Source of the DNA: Sipunculus nudus
Lineage: Eukaryota; Annelida; Sipuncula; Golfingiida; Sipunculidae
DNA length: 64,000 nt
NCBI GenBank assembly: GCA_026874595.1
Contig: CM049307.1
Location: forward strand, 40,246,362 to 40,310,361
Direction of reading: 5' to 3'
Below the pieces are notes generated by a model. It did no database searches. It saw only the letters and a list, made by a program, of their open reading frames with translations, and was not told where the DNA came from. How positions within the stretch are numbered: the first letter of the stretch is position 1; each line of letters starts with the position of its first letter. This document shows, piece after piece, positions 30,231 through 42,382 of this stretch. Position numbers and translations under genes: made by a program.

Positions 30231-32040
30231 AGCTCAGTTGACTGTAAGTCAACTGAGGTATAGGAATGGCGCTTGTCCTTCCGGGCATGCGGCCGTTTGT
30301 TAGCAGGGCACAAATCGTAAATGCTGGACCTAGAAACTTCTAAGTGAATATCCAGGGAGGTCAATAAAAAATCTCCTTGGAAACCTGAAATTAGGTTACT
30401 GCAACCTATATCCTCCGAGCTATGGGGCTTGAAAGTAGCCCCCAGAATAATAAAAAATATAATACAAAACCCTCCAATATCTTGATAATTAATGCATGGA
30501 TTGTCATGAATCTTGCCTTGAATATTGACCATGACTAGTTTTGGTAATTCCTGAAAAGCGGTGGCGCCACCTGTATTTTGTGTTATTTTAACGAATATTT
30601 TTAAATTTTTTTTTATACTAAAAATGACAACAATCATGTCAGTTTCTCAGCTGTAATTACGTCTAGTGTCCCAAAACCTGTTGTGTTTATTGATCAAAAG
30701 TGGATGCCATATAGTTATCACCCTGTCTGTTTGTTTGTCTGTCTGTCTGTCTGTCCATCCATCCATCCATCCATCCATCCATCCACACACATTTGTTTCA
30801 AGATGATAACTCGAGGTTGTATTAACACATGGATTTCAAACTTGACTTACATATGGCCCACCACTAAAGCAAGAACCTGTATGATTTTGGGGTCATGAGG
30901 GCAAAGGTCAAGGTCACAGGACTCACTTTTTTAAACAGATTATGGCTGCAATTTAAGTCAAGCTTTCATCCCAAACTTTCCATTTTGCACATTTAGCTGA
31001 CTTGCCAGTATGGGAAGAGCATAAATGAATTTGGGTTCACATGGTCAAAGGTCAAGGTCACAGGGTCCATCTATTCACAAATTAGTTTCCAGATGATAAC
31101 TCCAGTTTAGTTTGACATATTAGTTTCAAACTTAAATTATATATGACTCACCACTAAAGTAAGAACTGTGTGGATTTTGGGGTCATATGGTCAAAGGTCA
31201 AGGTCACAGTACCCACTTATTTAGAAAGATTGTGGATGTATTTCAAGCCAAACTTTTCATCCAAAACCTTCCATCTTGCACATACAGCTGAGCTGTCAAT
31301 AGGGGAAGAAACTGATTGGTTTTGGTGTCACAAGGTGAAAGGTCATGGTCACAGGGCCCATCTGTCCACATATTTGTTTCTAGATGATAACTCCAGTTCG
31401 GATTGACATATTGGTTTTAATTTTGACTTATATATGACTCACCAATAATGTAAGAACCCTTTTGATTTTGGGGTCATAAGGCCGAAGGTCAAGGTCACAG
31501 GACCCACTTCTTTAAAAAGATTGTTGATGTATTTTATGCCAAACTTTCTGCCCCAAACATTCTATCTTCCAGATGTTGCTTACCTGCCAATAGTGGAAGT
31601 AACTAATGGATTTTGGGGTCACAAGGTCAAGGTCATGGGGTTCATCAGTCCACATATTAGTTTTCAGATGATAACACCAGTTTGGTTTGAAATATTGGAT
31701 TCAAACTAGAACTGTTGATTTTGGGGTCAAGGTCACAGGACCTACTACTTTAGAAAGATTTTGGATGCATTTTAAACCAAACTTTTTATCTCAATCCTTC
31801 CATCATCAGCTTGTGGTGCACCTGCCAATAGGGAAAGTTTCCTTTTGATTTTGGGGTCATAAGGTCAAAGGTTAAGGTCACAGGGCCCATCCATTCACAA
31901 ATTAGTTATTGGATGATAACTCCAGTTTAGGTCGACAGGTTGGCTTCAAACTGACCACAGGGTCAATATTTTGGAAAACCTCATAAACATATATCCTTAT
32001 TGACAAATGCAGCTGAGCGTTGAGACCCATGGGTCCCTAG
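30231..32040 (+). mobile_element. Helitron/Helentron-like element, family C copy 1, carrying the ~145-bp satellite
   Basis: 5' stem-loop CTCAGTTGACT-GTA-AGTCAACTGAG (30233-30257). One exact GGTGGCGCCACC at 30560. Then (GTCT)n(CATC)n at 30727-30785, and about eight tandem units of ~145 bp from about 30800 to 31960 with GGTCAAAGGTCAAGGTCACAG words. 3' end CAGCTGAGCG (inverse of 5' GCTCAG), hairpin GACCCATGGGTC (32024-32035), then CCTAG|TT ending at 32040. Confidence 0.7.
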
Positions 32041-32337
32041 TTTTCAACATAACTTGAAAACACTGTTTACATGAATACACAAAAGACTCTGAATATATTT
32101 AAAAATACATGTATCAAGCTGTCTTCACTGTAAACAAATGAGCAGTTTTCTTTTTGTGAAAATGGAATGTATTATGACGTTAAATTTATAAAAAATGAGT
32201 GGACTATGACTAATATTCCTGAATAAACACTGGTTTACCTATGTTAGTTCAGTTGGTTGAATAAAACACAAATTGAGAAAGGGTTTTTCCTTATTTCTCT
32301 CTCACATTATTATTATCTAGGGGGTATTTCCCAGTAA

Positions 32338-33795
32338 TTGTATCCGCCAAAACAGAGTTTTACGGATACTGTTTTCAGCTGCACGGTGCCGCCGCGGTCG
32401 CAGCGTAGGTGTCCGGAGAACTCCTCCGTAACCGCTGGGCGGAATTTTACGAAACCCGGGATTATGTTCGGGTCACATGTGAACTGCTGCACCCCGATTT
32501 TGTTTTGACCTCTTACCTTTCCTCTGCGCTCTGCGTCCGTTTGTGCGTCTGTTTCCACACATAAACCCACATATCTCGGTAACCATTTGACCGATCAGGA
32601 AAATTTTTTTTGCACAAATGAAGCCCTTGGAGAGCTTAATAACATACACCAAAAATGGTGGCGCCACCTGCAACCATGTTTGCACAGTGTCCATCTGTTC
32701 GTCTGCCTTGGGTTAAAATCACTCTTATCTCTGCAGTGATTAGACTAATTCCCCTGAAATTTGGCATGCGTAAACATCCTGGATAGCTTTTCTGATTTTA
32801 TGACAGGTGGCGCCACCTACATTCACGTTTACGCTGCAGACATCCAAGCTAATATCTCGGGAACCGTTTGACCGATCAGGAAAATTTTTTTGCACAAATG
32901 TAGCCCTTGGAGAGCTTTATAACATACACAAAAAATGGTGACACCACCTGCAACCATGTTTGCACAGTGTCCATCTGTTCGTCTGCCTTGGGTTAAAATC
33001 ACTCATATCTCTGCAGTGACTTGACTAATTCACCTGAAATTCGGCATGCTTATACATCCTGGATAGCTTTTCTGATTTTATGACAGGTGGCACCACCTAC
33101 ATTCACGTTTACGCTGCAGACATCCAAGCTCATATTTCGGGAACTGTTTGACCGATTGGGCCAAAGTTTTGCATGTGTATAGATCTCACATAGCTCTTCA
33201 TCATACACAAAACTGTTGGCGCCACCTGCAGCCATTTTTGCACAGTTCCTGTCTGTTTCTCTGCCATGGGATAAAATCACTCATATCTCGGCAGTGGTTT
33301 GACATATCTGCCTAAAATTTTGCAGGTTTATACATCCCCAACAGCTCTCTTGATTTTATGACAGGTGGCGCCACCTGCATTCTAGTTTATGCAGCAGACA
33401 TCCAAGCTCATATCTTGGGAACCGTTTGTCCGATTGGGCCAAAGTTTTGCATGTGTATAGTTCTCACATAGCTCTTTATCCTACGCAAAACTGGTGGTGT
33501 CACCTGCAACCATTTTTGCTCAGCGTCCATCTGTTTGTCTGCCACGGGCTAAAATCACTCGTATACATGTAGTGGTTTGACTTATCTGCCTTAAATTTTG
33601 CATATGTATACAACTTGGACGGCTTTCTGGATTTTGTGGTGGGGGGGCACCCTACATACACAATTTGGCTGCAGACATCCATGCTAATATGCAACACTTT
33701 ATTTCCCCTTGCCACTCAATCCATGCCTCACTTCACCCGTTCCACTCTGATTTAGGCAGATACACGTAGTCGCTTGTCGACTACCCGTATTCTAG
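32338..33795 (+). mobile_element. Helitron/Helentron-like element, family A copy 3
   Basis: Starts TTGTATCCGC after A, with 5' hairpin GTATCCG...CGGATAC, a GCC-rich stretch and GGGTCACATGTGAACTGCTG. The core has seven palindrome-bearing subunits (exact GGTGGCGCCACC at 32657, 32806 and 33364; variants near 32940, 33086, 33213 and 33492) in an alternating two-unit repeat of about 280 bp. 3' hairpin GTAGTCG-CTTGT-CGACTAC (33766-33784), seven bases, then CTAG at 33792-33795 before TT. Best preserved family A copy. Confidence 0.8.
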
Positions 33796-33832
33796 TTCCC
33801 AGATGGTGGTATTTGAGCGGTACTCCCATGGT

Positions 33833-33881
33833 GGGAATTCTCGAGAATTCCCCCCCGGGAATTCCCACACTGGGAATTCCC
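33833..33881. repeat. Cluster of GGGAATTCCC palindromes
   Basis: A perfect 20-bp palindrome (33833-33852, GGGAATTC-TCGA-GAATTCCC) is followed by two exact GGGAATTCCC at 33857-33866 and 33872-33881. GGGAATTCCC is also the palindromic form of a Rel/NF-kB site. Palindromic oligomer clusters of unrelated sequence occur elsewhere in this window, so a repeat origin is as likely as a regulatory one. Confidence 0.6.
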
Positions 33882-34149
33882 GAACAACCCTGGTAGGTTT
33901 TCTTGTGAATATGATAACTTTTGAATGGTTGATTATTTTGTCCTGAAAATTGATACGCTGGAAATGACCCCCCTTAGGACACACTTGCCTTCATTCCTGA
34001 CCCTCAAGACCAAAAGTGGGCAGTTCTGAGGTGTAGCCACGAAGGAGTCATGTGACAGCATTTAAGGGCCACTTTCAGCTATAATAAAATTTTAAATATA
34101 ATATTACGCTCTTTACACAGCGCTTTAACTATAGGCCTACTCCCTATAT

Positions 34150-34402
34150 CGTAAGCGCTGTTTGTTATGACCTTGTATCCTGAATTGCCACACTAGAGGG
34201 GAGCACTGTATTTTTGTCCAATCAGATGAGACCTTGTGCTGGAAGACACAGCCAAGCGAGGAATACACAGAGCCAATCATGTTCATTTCGTTTTGAGTGA
34301 CAGCTCATTGACCCAGTAACTGTCTGAACAGGCCACAGGCTCAGAGAGAATTGCCCCAGACGTGGTTTGCTTAGGGCCTAGGGCACATAGGATGCCCAAC
34401 CG
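34150..34402 (+). promoter_or_regulatory. Possible alternative promoter and first exon in the CARD intron
   Basis: CCAAT boxes at about 34218 and 34274 in a non-repetitive, GC-richer stretch are followed by a strong donor, CCG|GTGAGT, after 34402. A GC-box-like GGGCGGAGCC lies at about 34608. No coding frame claimed. Confidence 0.25.
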
Positions 34403-36130
34403 GTGAGTTGTAATTCAAACGAAACGTAACAACAAAGGCTGCGTGCACACCTCCCTGGCTGGTTTCAGTTCTGCAGACAACAGATACATGGCTACGCTAA
34501 CACAGTCATAATACCATAATCAAATCGGTCAATGATGCGAGAATACAGAGGGAGCAATTAAAATTCGACCGTAAACTGCCATCAAGCGGCGCTTGAAGCA
34601 CAGCTATGGGCGGAGCCAGGATGCCTGTCGAGTTTTTGTTTATTGGCATCTGGTTGGCTGCTTGTCACCTCATACGCTTATTTCTTTTTCAGCGGACAAC
34701 GAACCGCCATCTGGTGTCTAAATATATCATAAACGGTCAAAGCTGGCAGCGTGAAAATCAGTTGCTTCTTTAGAAGCGCAAGATTTCCGCTGCCTCGGGA
34801 GCGTAATTTAATATTAGAATATGATATGATATAAATGATATAATATTACATAATTGAATCAAGGCCTGGACATTAAGTTAAGATGTTTTGAACCATATCC
34901 ACACATGTATCCATGACACCCATCTGTATTGTGTTCATGGGACATTTTAACACATTTATGCCTCAAGTGTGGTAAATTGAAACCTGTGTAGCTTGGATCT
35001 CTATCATCACAGGCTATGTGATCATGCTGTGATAAGGCACTGTGTAAATACCAGAGGTAACTGTGTTATCTGATATCAGAGCTGATAGCTTACTGACATG
35101 TACATGTAACAAGTCACTAGAAATCTAAAACACAAATCAGACCTGCAGATGGCTGTGGCCTGTCCTTAACAGTGGAGATTCTGTAGTTTTGAATGTTTTT
35201 ATCAGGTGATAACCAATTTGTTTCAAATTTTGAACATTACATTCAATACTGTTAGTCTGATAAGGTTAAGCAAACATATTCCAAATCTCATTATATTATA
35301 ATATAACATAATTGCCTAAGAAAAATATATAAATATCAATTTTACATTAAATGAGCCCAATTCTTGGAGGGAAAACAATTTTTTCTTTCTATTTTTCCAC
35401 ACACAAAAAACATGAGGTTGTGTGATTTGTTCATAACTTTTTGGCACATGTAGATGAGGACTGTCAACTTAGCAGTGATGTCACACACTTGAAAAATCCT
35501 TGTGACTAAAAGTTTTAGATCTCATCAAAAGCTTAGTAATTCTGACACTGTCAGTCCCAAACTTTCAGAGAAGAATAAAAACAACATGTATTGCTAGATT
35601 TAAGTCAATTCTAAAGTTTGCCTATGACGTCACACTTTGCACCAGCCAATCACATCATGGCCAAGTCTCTGTTCTGGATGAAATCTATCCTGCACACAAC
35701 AAACCGACATGCTATTATGTTTACCAAACCATAATATATGACACTTTCAGAGTTTCTTTCCTTATTGGCATAGGTTCAACTGTTCCTGGAACTTTCATGT
35801 TCACATATTAATATTTAATGCAGTGTCTGTATTATGTGTACTAGATCTGAACACTGTATTGTGGTGTCACCTGTAAGTGTATAAAATCATAAAATTAGCT
35901 CTTGTGAGTTCAATAATTAAGTGTATTAATGAATATTTGTAATTCTTGTCAACACATACAGAAGATTTACCCTTATTAATTGTAGTAACAGTTCACAAAT
36001 TATAATTAGAAATTATCTTCGTTATCAGTACATATTGAAAAAAAAATGTTTTTTAATATGTTTTTGCCAATCTTGTATATCTTGTATCCATTTACAGTGA
36101 AATGAGCCCATTTCCTGTAATATATTTTTA
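34403..36130. other. Intron, nothing recognised
   Basis: AT-rich intronic sequence. A CRE-like TGACGTCA near 35625 and CCAATCAC nearby are isolated. No repeat structure or exon recognised. Confidence 0.4.
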
Positions 36131-36700
36131 ATGTTACAGTATACATGTGGGTGCATTCATTCATTCATTGAAACCTTCAAGTTTAAATCTACTTACATAT
36201 AAAGCGCCACATGATCTTGCACCAGCTTACCTGTCTGAACTCCTCACACCATACAGAATGGACATCAGGGATAGAAATCTTCTAGTGGTGTCATCATATA
36301 ATTTGAAGACCTAGGTAGGGAGAGTCCCCCATGTGGCACCTGTGATCTGGAACAGCTTTCCAGATGATATAGGAGACGCCACTACACTTAAAACAGATTA
36401 AAAATGGACGGACTGAAAACATACTGTTTTACTTATTAGAGATGCTTATGACCTGTCAATTTTAAACAAAACCAATGGATAAAGATCTAAATTGTGTTTA
36501 TAAATACATAATACTTGTTTCTTAATTTACCTGACTGGTATTTTTATTACCATTTAGTCATATTTTAATCATTTTAACTCAGACGTGCATTATTTAACTG
36601 TTATGGGTTTAACTTTTTTTGTCACAATTTTATTGTGTTAGCGCTTGTGAGCAGTTCACTGGATGAGTGCTTTATAAATGTGCAAATATAATATAAATAT
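36130..36700 (+). pseudogene. LINE 3' end fragment (CR1/L2-like)
   Basis: A decayed frame reads KAPHDLAPAYLSELLTPYRM, then VGRVPHVAPVIWNSFPDDIGDATTLKT, the typical C-terminal end of CR1/L2 reverse transcriptase proteins, with internal stops. The 3' end near 36640-36700 has GCGCTTGTGAGCAG...TTTATAAATGTGCAAATATAA, characteristic of such LINE tails. Confidence 0.75.
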
Positions 36701-36959
36701 AATGTTAAAATTGATGTAAAGTTGTGCATTTACTGTAGGAAATTTAGCCAAATTTAGTACTCAAAAACCATGTAGAAATAAGATTATAATGGGCTTTTGA
36801 ATTTATGACACTGGAGCAAAAGTAGGGTAAATAATAATTGTAAATAATATTCTTAATTATTTGACTATTTATTGACAAGCCCATTCTGAAGTGTTCAGTT
36901 GTATTTGAGATTCAGAGCAGTTAAATTTTTGTTGGTCTGTGATTCTTGCTATTGCTATA

Positions 36960-37600
36960 TTCATGTGCTGCTAATTCCTGCAGAAGTATGACCATGTGCA
37001 CCTAGAGGGAGCCAGTGAGCTCCAGACCCAAGCAGACAGCTCAGCACAGCACTGGGTGGGCTGACAGCTCTGTTTACTCTTTACACACAAAATTAATGCA
37101 CCATCAGCAAAATTATGCATTAACTGTGTGCCAGTGTATCAGCCTGGGGGAGACCATCAGCATCACTCATTAATTAATAAATGCAATTACACTGGTGTTT
37201 TATTACTGACGTCAGCAAGAGGCTCAGTGTATTGACATTTAGATGCATTAATTCCTGCAAGTTTTGTAATGGATTGGTTTCTAAATAAAATTAACCAGAG
37301 CAAGTCACACTCAGGGCTTTACCGCCCCACGAATGACTTTATCATTGATGATATTACATGCTATTCTAATTGGAATTGTTGAAGCAGTAAATGCGCAAAT
37401 GAGTATTAGATACAAAACCCACATAATGGCTTATTTTTAGGCCTCGGATCATGAAAGCTCACTTTTGGCACTGCATTTATGAGCCTTTCCAAGAATCATT
37501 TAGTATGCACACCACCAAGGATAAAACAATAAATGCAGACCAAATTTCCATATCTGAACATGCTTTTTGAAATATTAAACACCACATTTTATTTTTACCC
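36960..37600. promoter_or_regulatory. Possible conserved non-coding block
   Basis: Unrepetitive, moderately GC sequence in the long intron with TAATTA/ATTAAT words, a TGACGTCA near 37208 and short CAGCACAGCAC-type motifs, unlike the flanking repeats. It has no open frame. Called only on texture. Confidence 0.2.
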
Positions 37601-37614
37601 CAAAGATGTGCCTG

Positions 37615-38022
37615 CTTAAAGCCAGTCATTCATTTGCCTTATCTGTAGAATTTATGTGATTTATGCCTTACTCAGCATACATATTATTGAACTGCAGGTA
37701 ACTATGCTAGTAAGAAAGGTTCTCATGTCTCTGTGATGGGTATATGGCCTTTTTTCTCTACAAGCTGTTTGTTAACACAGCACATATGTCCATGTTAACA
37801 AACACAGCCTGGGTAAAACATATTTCTGAAGGTGGTTGGTTCCATATGTATGGAAGTTGAAAGGTCTGTAGTTGTAAAACCCCATTTGCAAAACTCTAGT
37901 TTGTCTGACTTACCACCAAATGTCCTTGTTGAATGTGTTTGGATTATTTGGTCAGGCCCCCCACAAATTATAAACACTTGGATATTAACAAAATGAACAG
38001 CCTATGTACTGTAGGATTGTTG
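37615..38022. repeat. Intronic duplication, copy 1
   Basis: Matches 42072-42757 at many points in the same order: TGTAGAATTTATGTGA, CTACAAGCTGTTT, ACAAAATTCTGG/GCAAAACTCTAG, ATGTCCTTGTTGAATGTGTTTGGATTATTT and GCCTATGTACTGTAGGATTGTT. No exon recognised. It keeps the empty target site (CCTTATC) of the MITE in copy 2. Confidence 0.7.
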
Positions 38023-38175
38023 TTTCCTGGGTTTTTCTTGTGAAAGGTTCTAGGCATTGTTTTCTGTTAATATACGTCAGGCCATCCTTAAAAAATTCTG
38101 TGTTTGGGCTAACCCCGGCTGGTCGAGATTTTTTACTGCCGCTTAGAAAATTTTTTTTGACAAATTGGCAAATTA

Positions 38176-38880
38176 ATTTTTTGGCTCAGCTGACTATAAG
38201 TCATCAGAGCTATAGTTGTGGTCCATTGTCCGTCATCTGTCCGTCCGTCCATCAGGCCGTCCCTAGATGTGGCATGTTTTGAAACTGAAAGACCTAGGAA
38301 TCCAAAATTCGGCATAATGTTAGATGTCCCCAAGATCTCCTACCAAGCCAAAAACTTGGTCTTTGCGACTTTGTTCCTTTGAGAAATTAAGGAAAAACCT
38401 TAATTTTTTATTAAACACCTATTTTCACACTTCAGGACTGCTAATATCAAAACCACTTGTCTATTTTTCCTTATATTTACCATAAATATTCCTCTATATA
38501 GTTCCTATGTACATGCCAGAAATAAGGTCTGTATTATATAATTTAAAAAAGTTATGGGTCCAAACATAATGCATTTTGTAAAAAATCAGGAAAGATATAT
38601 GATCACTTAACACAAAACATGTTAAAGCTAAGGACTTTTTTCCAGTAATATAACTTTAATTAATCAAAATAAAATTGTATACCCAAAATTAGATCAAAAT
38701 CTTTTAAATTTTTCAAAATATTAGCAAATATAAAAAATTGGTACCTTAAATTTTGCCCAACTTTGGCCACAGCACTTTTTTCCCTATAAGTACTGTGGAT
38801 TTAATTTTCACAGCTATACAAGTAAGGATATTAATCTGTTCAAAATCTGAAATTTGAAAATAAAAGCTGCAAAATTAGGC
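38176..38880 (+). mobile_element. Helitron-like element, family C copy 3, 3' end unclear
   Basis: 5' end GGCTCAGCTGACTATAAGTCATCAGAGC, then GTCCGTCCGTCC, then about 600 bases nearly collinear with 53727-54390. The CAGCTGAGCG...CTAG end is absent; it may stop near 38880 at GGCTCTTG|TTG. Confidence 0.6.
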
Positions 38881-39042
38881 TAGTTATTGAATTTTTTGGA
38901 GGCTCTTGTTGTATTCCCTTACACTGTCAAGCAGTCTACTATGGTCACTGTAGGTCATTCAGTGCAGCTCCCTATGCTCCCAAGGCTGTTGTTACGTAAT
39001 CCCATCACTAGGGCAAGCCCTCTCTCCACTGAGTCTGCCATG

Positions 39043-39360
39043 GGATCTCAATCAGGAAACGGTCCAGACCAGATCCTGATCAGGGTTTAGGCCAGACTTA
39101 ATCCCGATTGGGATTCGGTCTGGACCAATCAGGAATTGGTCCAGCCTAGATCCCGATCGAGATATGGTCTGGACTAATTCCCGATTGGTCTGGAATAATC
39201 AGCGATTCGTCCAGACCCGATCCTTAGATCCCGATCGGGATTTGGTCTGGCCTAAACCCCGATCGGGATCTGGTCTTGACAAGGGCTGGACCAGATCCCT
39301 ATCAGGGTTTAGGCCGGACCAAATCTGGATCAAGATTGGTACAGATCGGGATCTGGGCCT
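39043..39360. repeat. Palindrome array GATCCCGATCGGGATC / GGTCCAGACC
   Basis: About ten alternating words of the types GATC(C)CGATCGGGATT, GGTTTAGGCC and TGGTCTGGACC, most self-complementary or paired with neighbours, so the block can fold on itself many ways. No coding content. Resembles in design, not sequence, the CCTAGG palindrome arms at 3903-5985. Confidence 0.75.
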
Positions 39361-41172
39361 TGACATATATATTAATTGTGAACTTTTTTTAAGCACTTTT
39401 GAAATAACTTTCATATGCTGTATGTATATGGATTTAGGCTATCAAAGTATGAAATTTGAAAGCAGCTTAAAAATTCAGTTGTGTAATATTGCAAATGTAT
39501 ACAATTTATAAACTTTAAATCAATGTGATAAAATAAAAAAAAAAAATTAAGATCTAATTGAAACTTCATATATCATTTTCCTGCCTCAGCGGAATGGTAG
39601 ATAAAGTGATCAGTCTGTTTGTGTACCTATCTATCTATCCATTTTTATATATATTCAGTATTTGTGAATGAACTTTTAATAGGTATATTGCAACTGTATA
39701 CATTTAATAAAATAAAAAATATATATTTAATAAATTAATATATTATAAAAAAATAGATCTAATTGAAAAAAATTGTAAAATGTTCTTATTATATAAATCT
39801 TATACATATCTTATGTTTATAAACTGCTCACATGCTTCAGTTCCAACATTAGGAAATGCATGGTCAGGTTACAAAATATTATATGCAACAATTACTTACA
39901 CATCAAAACAAACCTATCATATCAGTCAACCATGGCCTTTATTACCCTCATCTTCTCAGACATTTGATATTATTTTAGATTTTTACCTTCAAGGTCAACT
40001 TCAGCTGAGCAAGTTACCCTTAGGTCCCTTGTTATTTTGGTTAACATTGACAGCATGTTGCCAATGTTAGGCAGGTTTCACTGGCAGCACGGAACAACCA
40101 TTTGTGCAATAGCTTAGAATAGTCGGCTCAGCACATGTATTGTTACCTATAGATAATGGATGGGGCCCCCCTGGTTCGGTTCATTTCACTGCCAGTACCA
40201 ACAGTAAACTATGTTATACTTTCCCAGCTGTAATTGTGTCAGTCTGAGCGTGGGCGGATCCCGTTGGTGAGGGGTTGTTGTGCGGATTGGAAATGGCCCT
40301 TGTAATGAAATCACCGGGAGTTTTTCCTGTGTTTGTTTGTGTCAAAAAGGAAGCAGCCAATGCCAGGGGACCTGGTGTCATATAGAGGCCTTGTAGGGGT
40401 GAGGGTTGTACCCCAGCCTGCTGGACCTCTAGTAGACACATTTCACACACCCCAAAACTGGCTAGAGCTAGTTTTGGCTAGTTGCTTATGTATATGGAAG
40501 GAGCTGAAAGTTTCAGTCTGAGGGTTTGACATTTACACTCACTCAGTCCCCATAGGCTTATAACTTATAAAACTGCTGTTGTGATGACCTGTAAGGTTGA
40601 ATTAATCTGGCAAGGGAATTAAATTTGATGTTGAAATGACTTTTACAACCAAGGCCTGTGAAATTAGCCAAAGACTCACCATTTGACCTACATTTAACAA
40701 GCATTCATGTGTATATAGGATTTAAATCTATGTATTTAAATGATTTAACATTATTGAGAAGATTTCTTGTAACTTTTTATCAGTTTATCCATATCTTCAC
40801 TTAGCTGTTATAACTTAGTAACAAAAATTTTAAAGACTGGTTTGCAAGGACTGGTTTGTATTTTTTGCTGTAATGGCCATCTTGGCTTCTGAGCAAAATT
40901 TTGTTATTATCAAGCCCTGTATACCTGCTGTTGTTAATGTTAGTATCTACAGTGGGTGGAGTCAGCACACAAATGACCCCTAAATACTCCATATATGATA
41001 AAATAGGTCAGTGGCCGATAGCGGGACTGCCACTCCTTTCATAGCTGCTATGATTTCACTTTAGGGGTTGGCTGGCAGCTTTTTCAGTGTATTATTACTA
41101 TTAGACATACATGTGCATCATGCTGTGTCATAAATCATCTCGCTGCTGTATTTGTAAACCATGCACCATCAG
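39361..41172. other. Intron, no gene recognised
   Basis: AT-rich to about 39790, then mixed sequence. A 78-codon minus frame at 40214-40450 has no recognisable content. Confidence 0.4.
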
Positions 41173-41244
41173 CTGTGGACCATGATGACATCATATTGCA
41201 GCATGGAACTACACCACATGCTATGCCGGGAAGCTTATCCACAG
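41173..41244 (+). CDS. Candidate internal exon of the CARD gene
   Basis: A 72-base segment bounded by ACCATCAG and CCACAG|GTAAAG. With phase 1 on both sides it fits between 27867 and 58859 without shifting the frame, and reads AVDHDDIILQHGTTPHAMPGSLST. The pyrimidine tract is weak and the sequence is linker-like, so it could be chance or an optional exon. Confidence 0.3.
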
Positions 41245-41954
41245 GTAAAGCCTTTGTGTGCTCGATATGTTTATTAAAAAACATGCATGTTTCTGTTGAA
41301 GTCAAACAATTAGGAACCCTTCAGGGAGGTGTATCAATTGTATTGGACTGTCCTTCAACAAACTTTTTTTCAAACAAGACTAGATCTGTTTTGTATTTTG
41401 AAATGTACTGATTCTGTGGTTTATTCACCAGTATTTGGACTGATTTTGATGATGATTTACCCTGAGTATTTTACAGGCTTTTTTTTCACTTCAGTGACTT
41501 ACCATAAATGCAAGTTTTAAGATATTTTTAGCAAACCTGTGAGCTAATGCCATGGTGCAGCATAGTTTGTCAATGTATGTTTTATTGGGTTAACTTGATG
41601 TTGCCTTCAGCCATAGCTCCTACTTAGTTCATGCTTTACAAACAATAACGTTTTGTATTATGTTGTATATTGTGGCACTAATTTATAGTGTTTTGCCAAG
41701 CTGACTCAGTCATCCAAGCTATATAGGGATGGTTGTGTCAGGAGTCCATCTGTCCCTTAAAGTTTAACCAAATGGATGTTGGTTAGTAGGATACAACTAG
41801 AAACCAAAAGTTGAGATGTGACATATTGACAGACAGTCCATGAAAGTCTCCTTATTTAAATAAGAAAAAGAAATGGGTCAGTGTGACCCAATTTGTAGAA
41901 GACAGATTGTTGCATCATGTGGCAGGACAAATTGAGTCTACAGAGAAAGATAAG

Positions 41955-42075
41955 TTTCATGACTTGACATCTCCTCATGTAAACTTCTCTGAGACCTTTA
42001 ATGAATATACTAGTTCTTGACATCTCCTAATGTAAACTTCTCTGAGACCTTTAATGAATCTACAAGTTCTTAAAG
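41955..42075. repeat. Tandem duplication of about 58 bp
   Basis: GACATCTCCT(C/A)ATGTAAACTTCTCTGAGACC... ending ATGAAT(A/C)TAC appears twice in a row. Confidence 0.9.
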
Positions 42076-42095
42076 CCTGACAATCACCTGCCTTA

Positions 42096-42379
42096 GGCCA
42101 AAAAAAAATAAGGTATGGTTCTCAGGCACTTTTTTTCAGAAAACGGTGTGGGCGGGCGGTATTTTATTTTTGACCTTTTTTTTAATGCTCCGATAAAATG
42201 TAATATGATCAGTGAAAAGCATGAAAATAACAAAATTTTTTGCTAAACAGGTAAAAGCACTACTTAAATTGTACTATTTTTCTACTTGAAAGATAAACAT
42301 AAAAAAAAAATTTTTGATGCGGGGGTTAAAAATTGACGCGGGCGGTGCCTGAGAACCACACCTTTTATTTTTTTTGGCC
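42096..42379. mobile_element. Harbinger-like MITE copy 2 with TTA target duplication
   Basis: Starts GGCCAAAAAAAAATAAGG and ends CCTTTTATTTTTTTTGGCC; inward arms carry GGTTCTCAGGCAC / GTGCCTGAGAACC. Flanked by TTA at 42093-42095 and 42380-42382. The paralogous sequence near 37636 has a single TTA and no element, confirming a 3-bp duplication as in PIF/Harbinger. Confidence 0.8.
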
Positions 42380-42382
42380 TTA

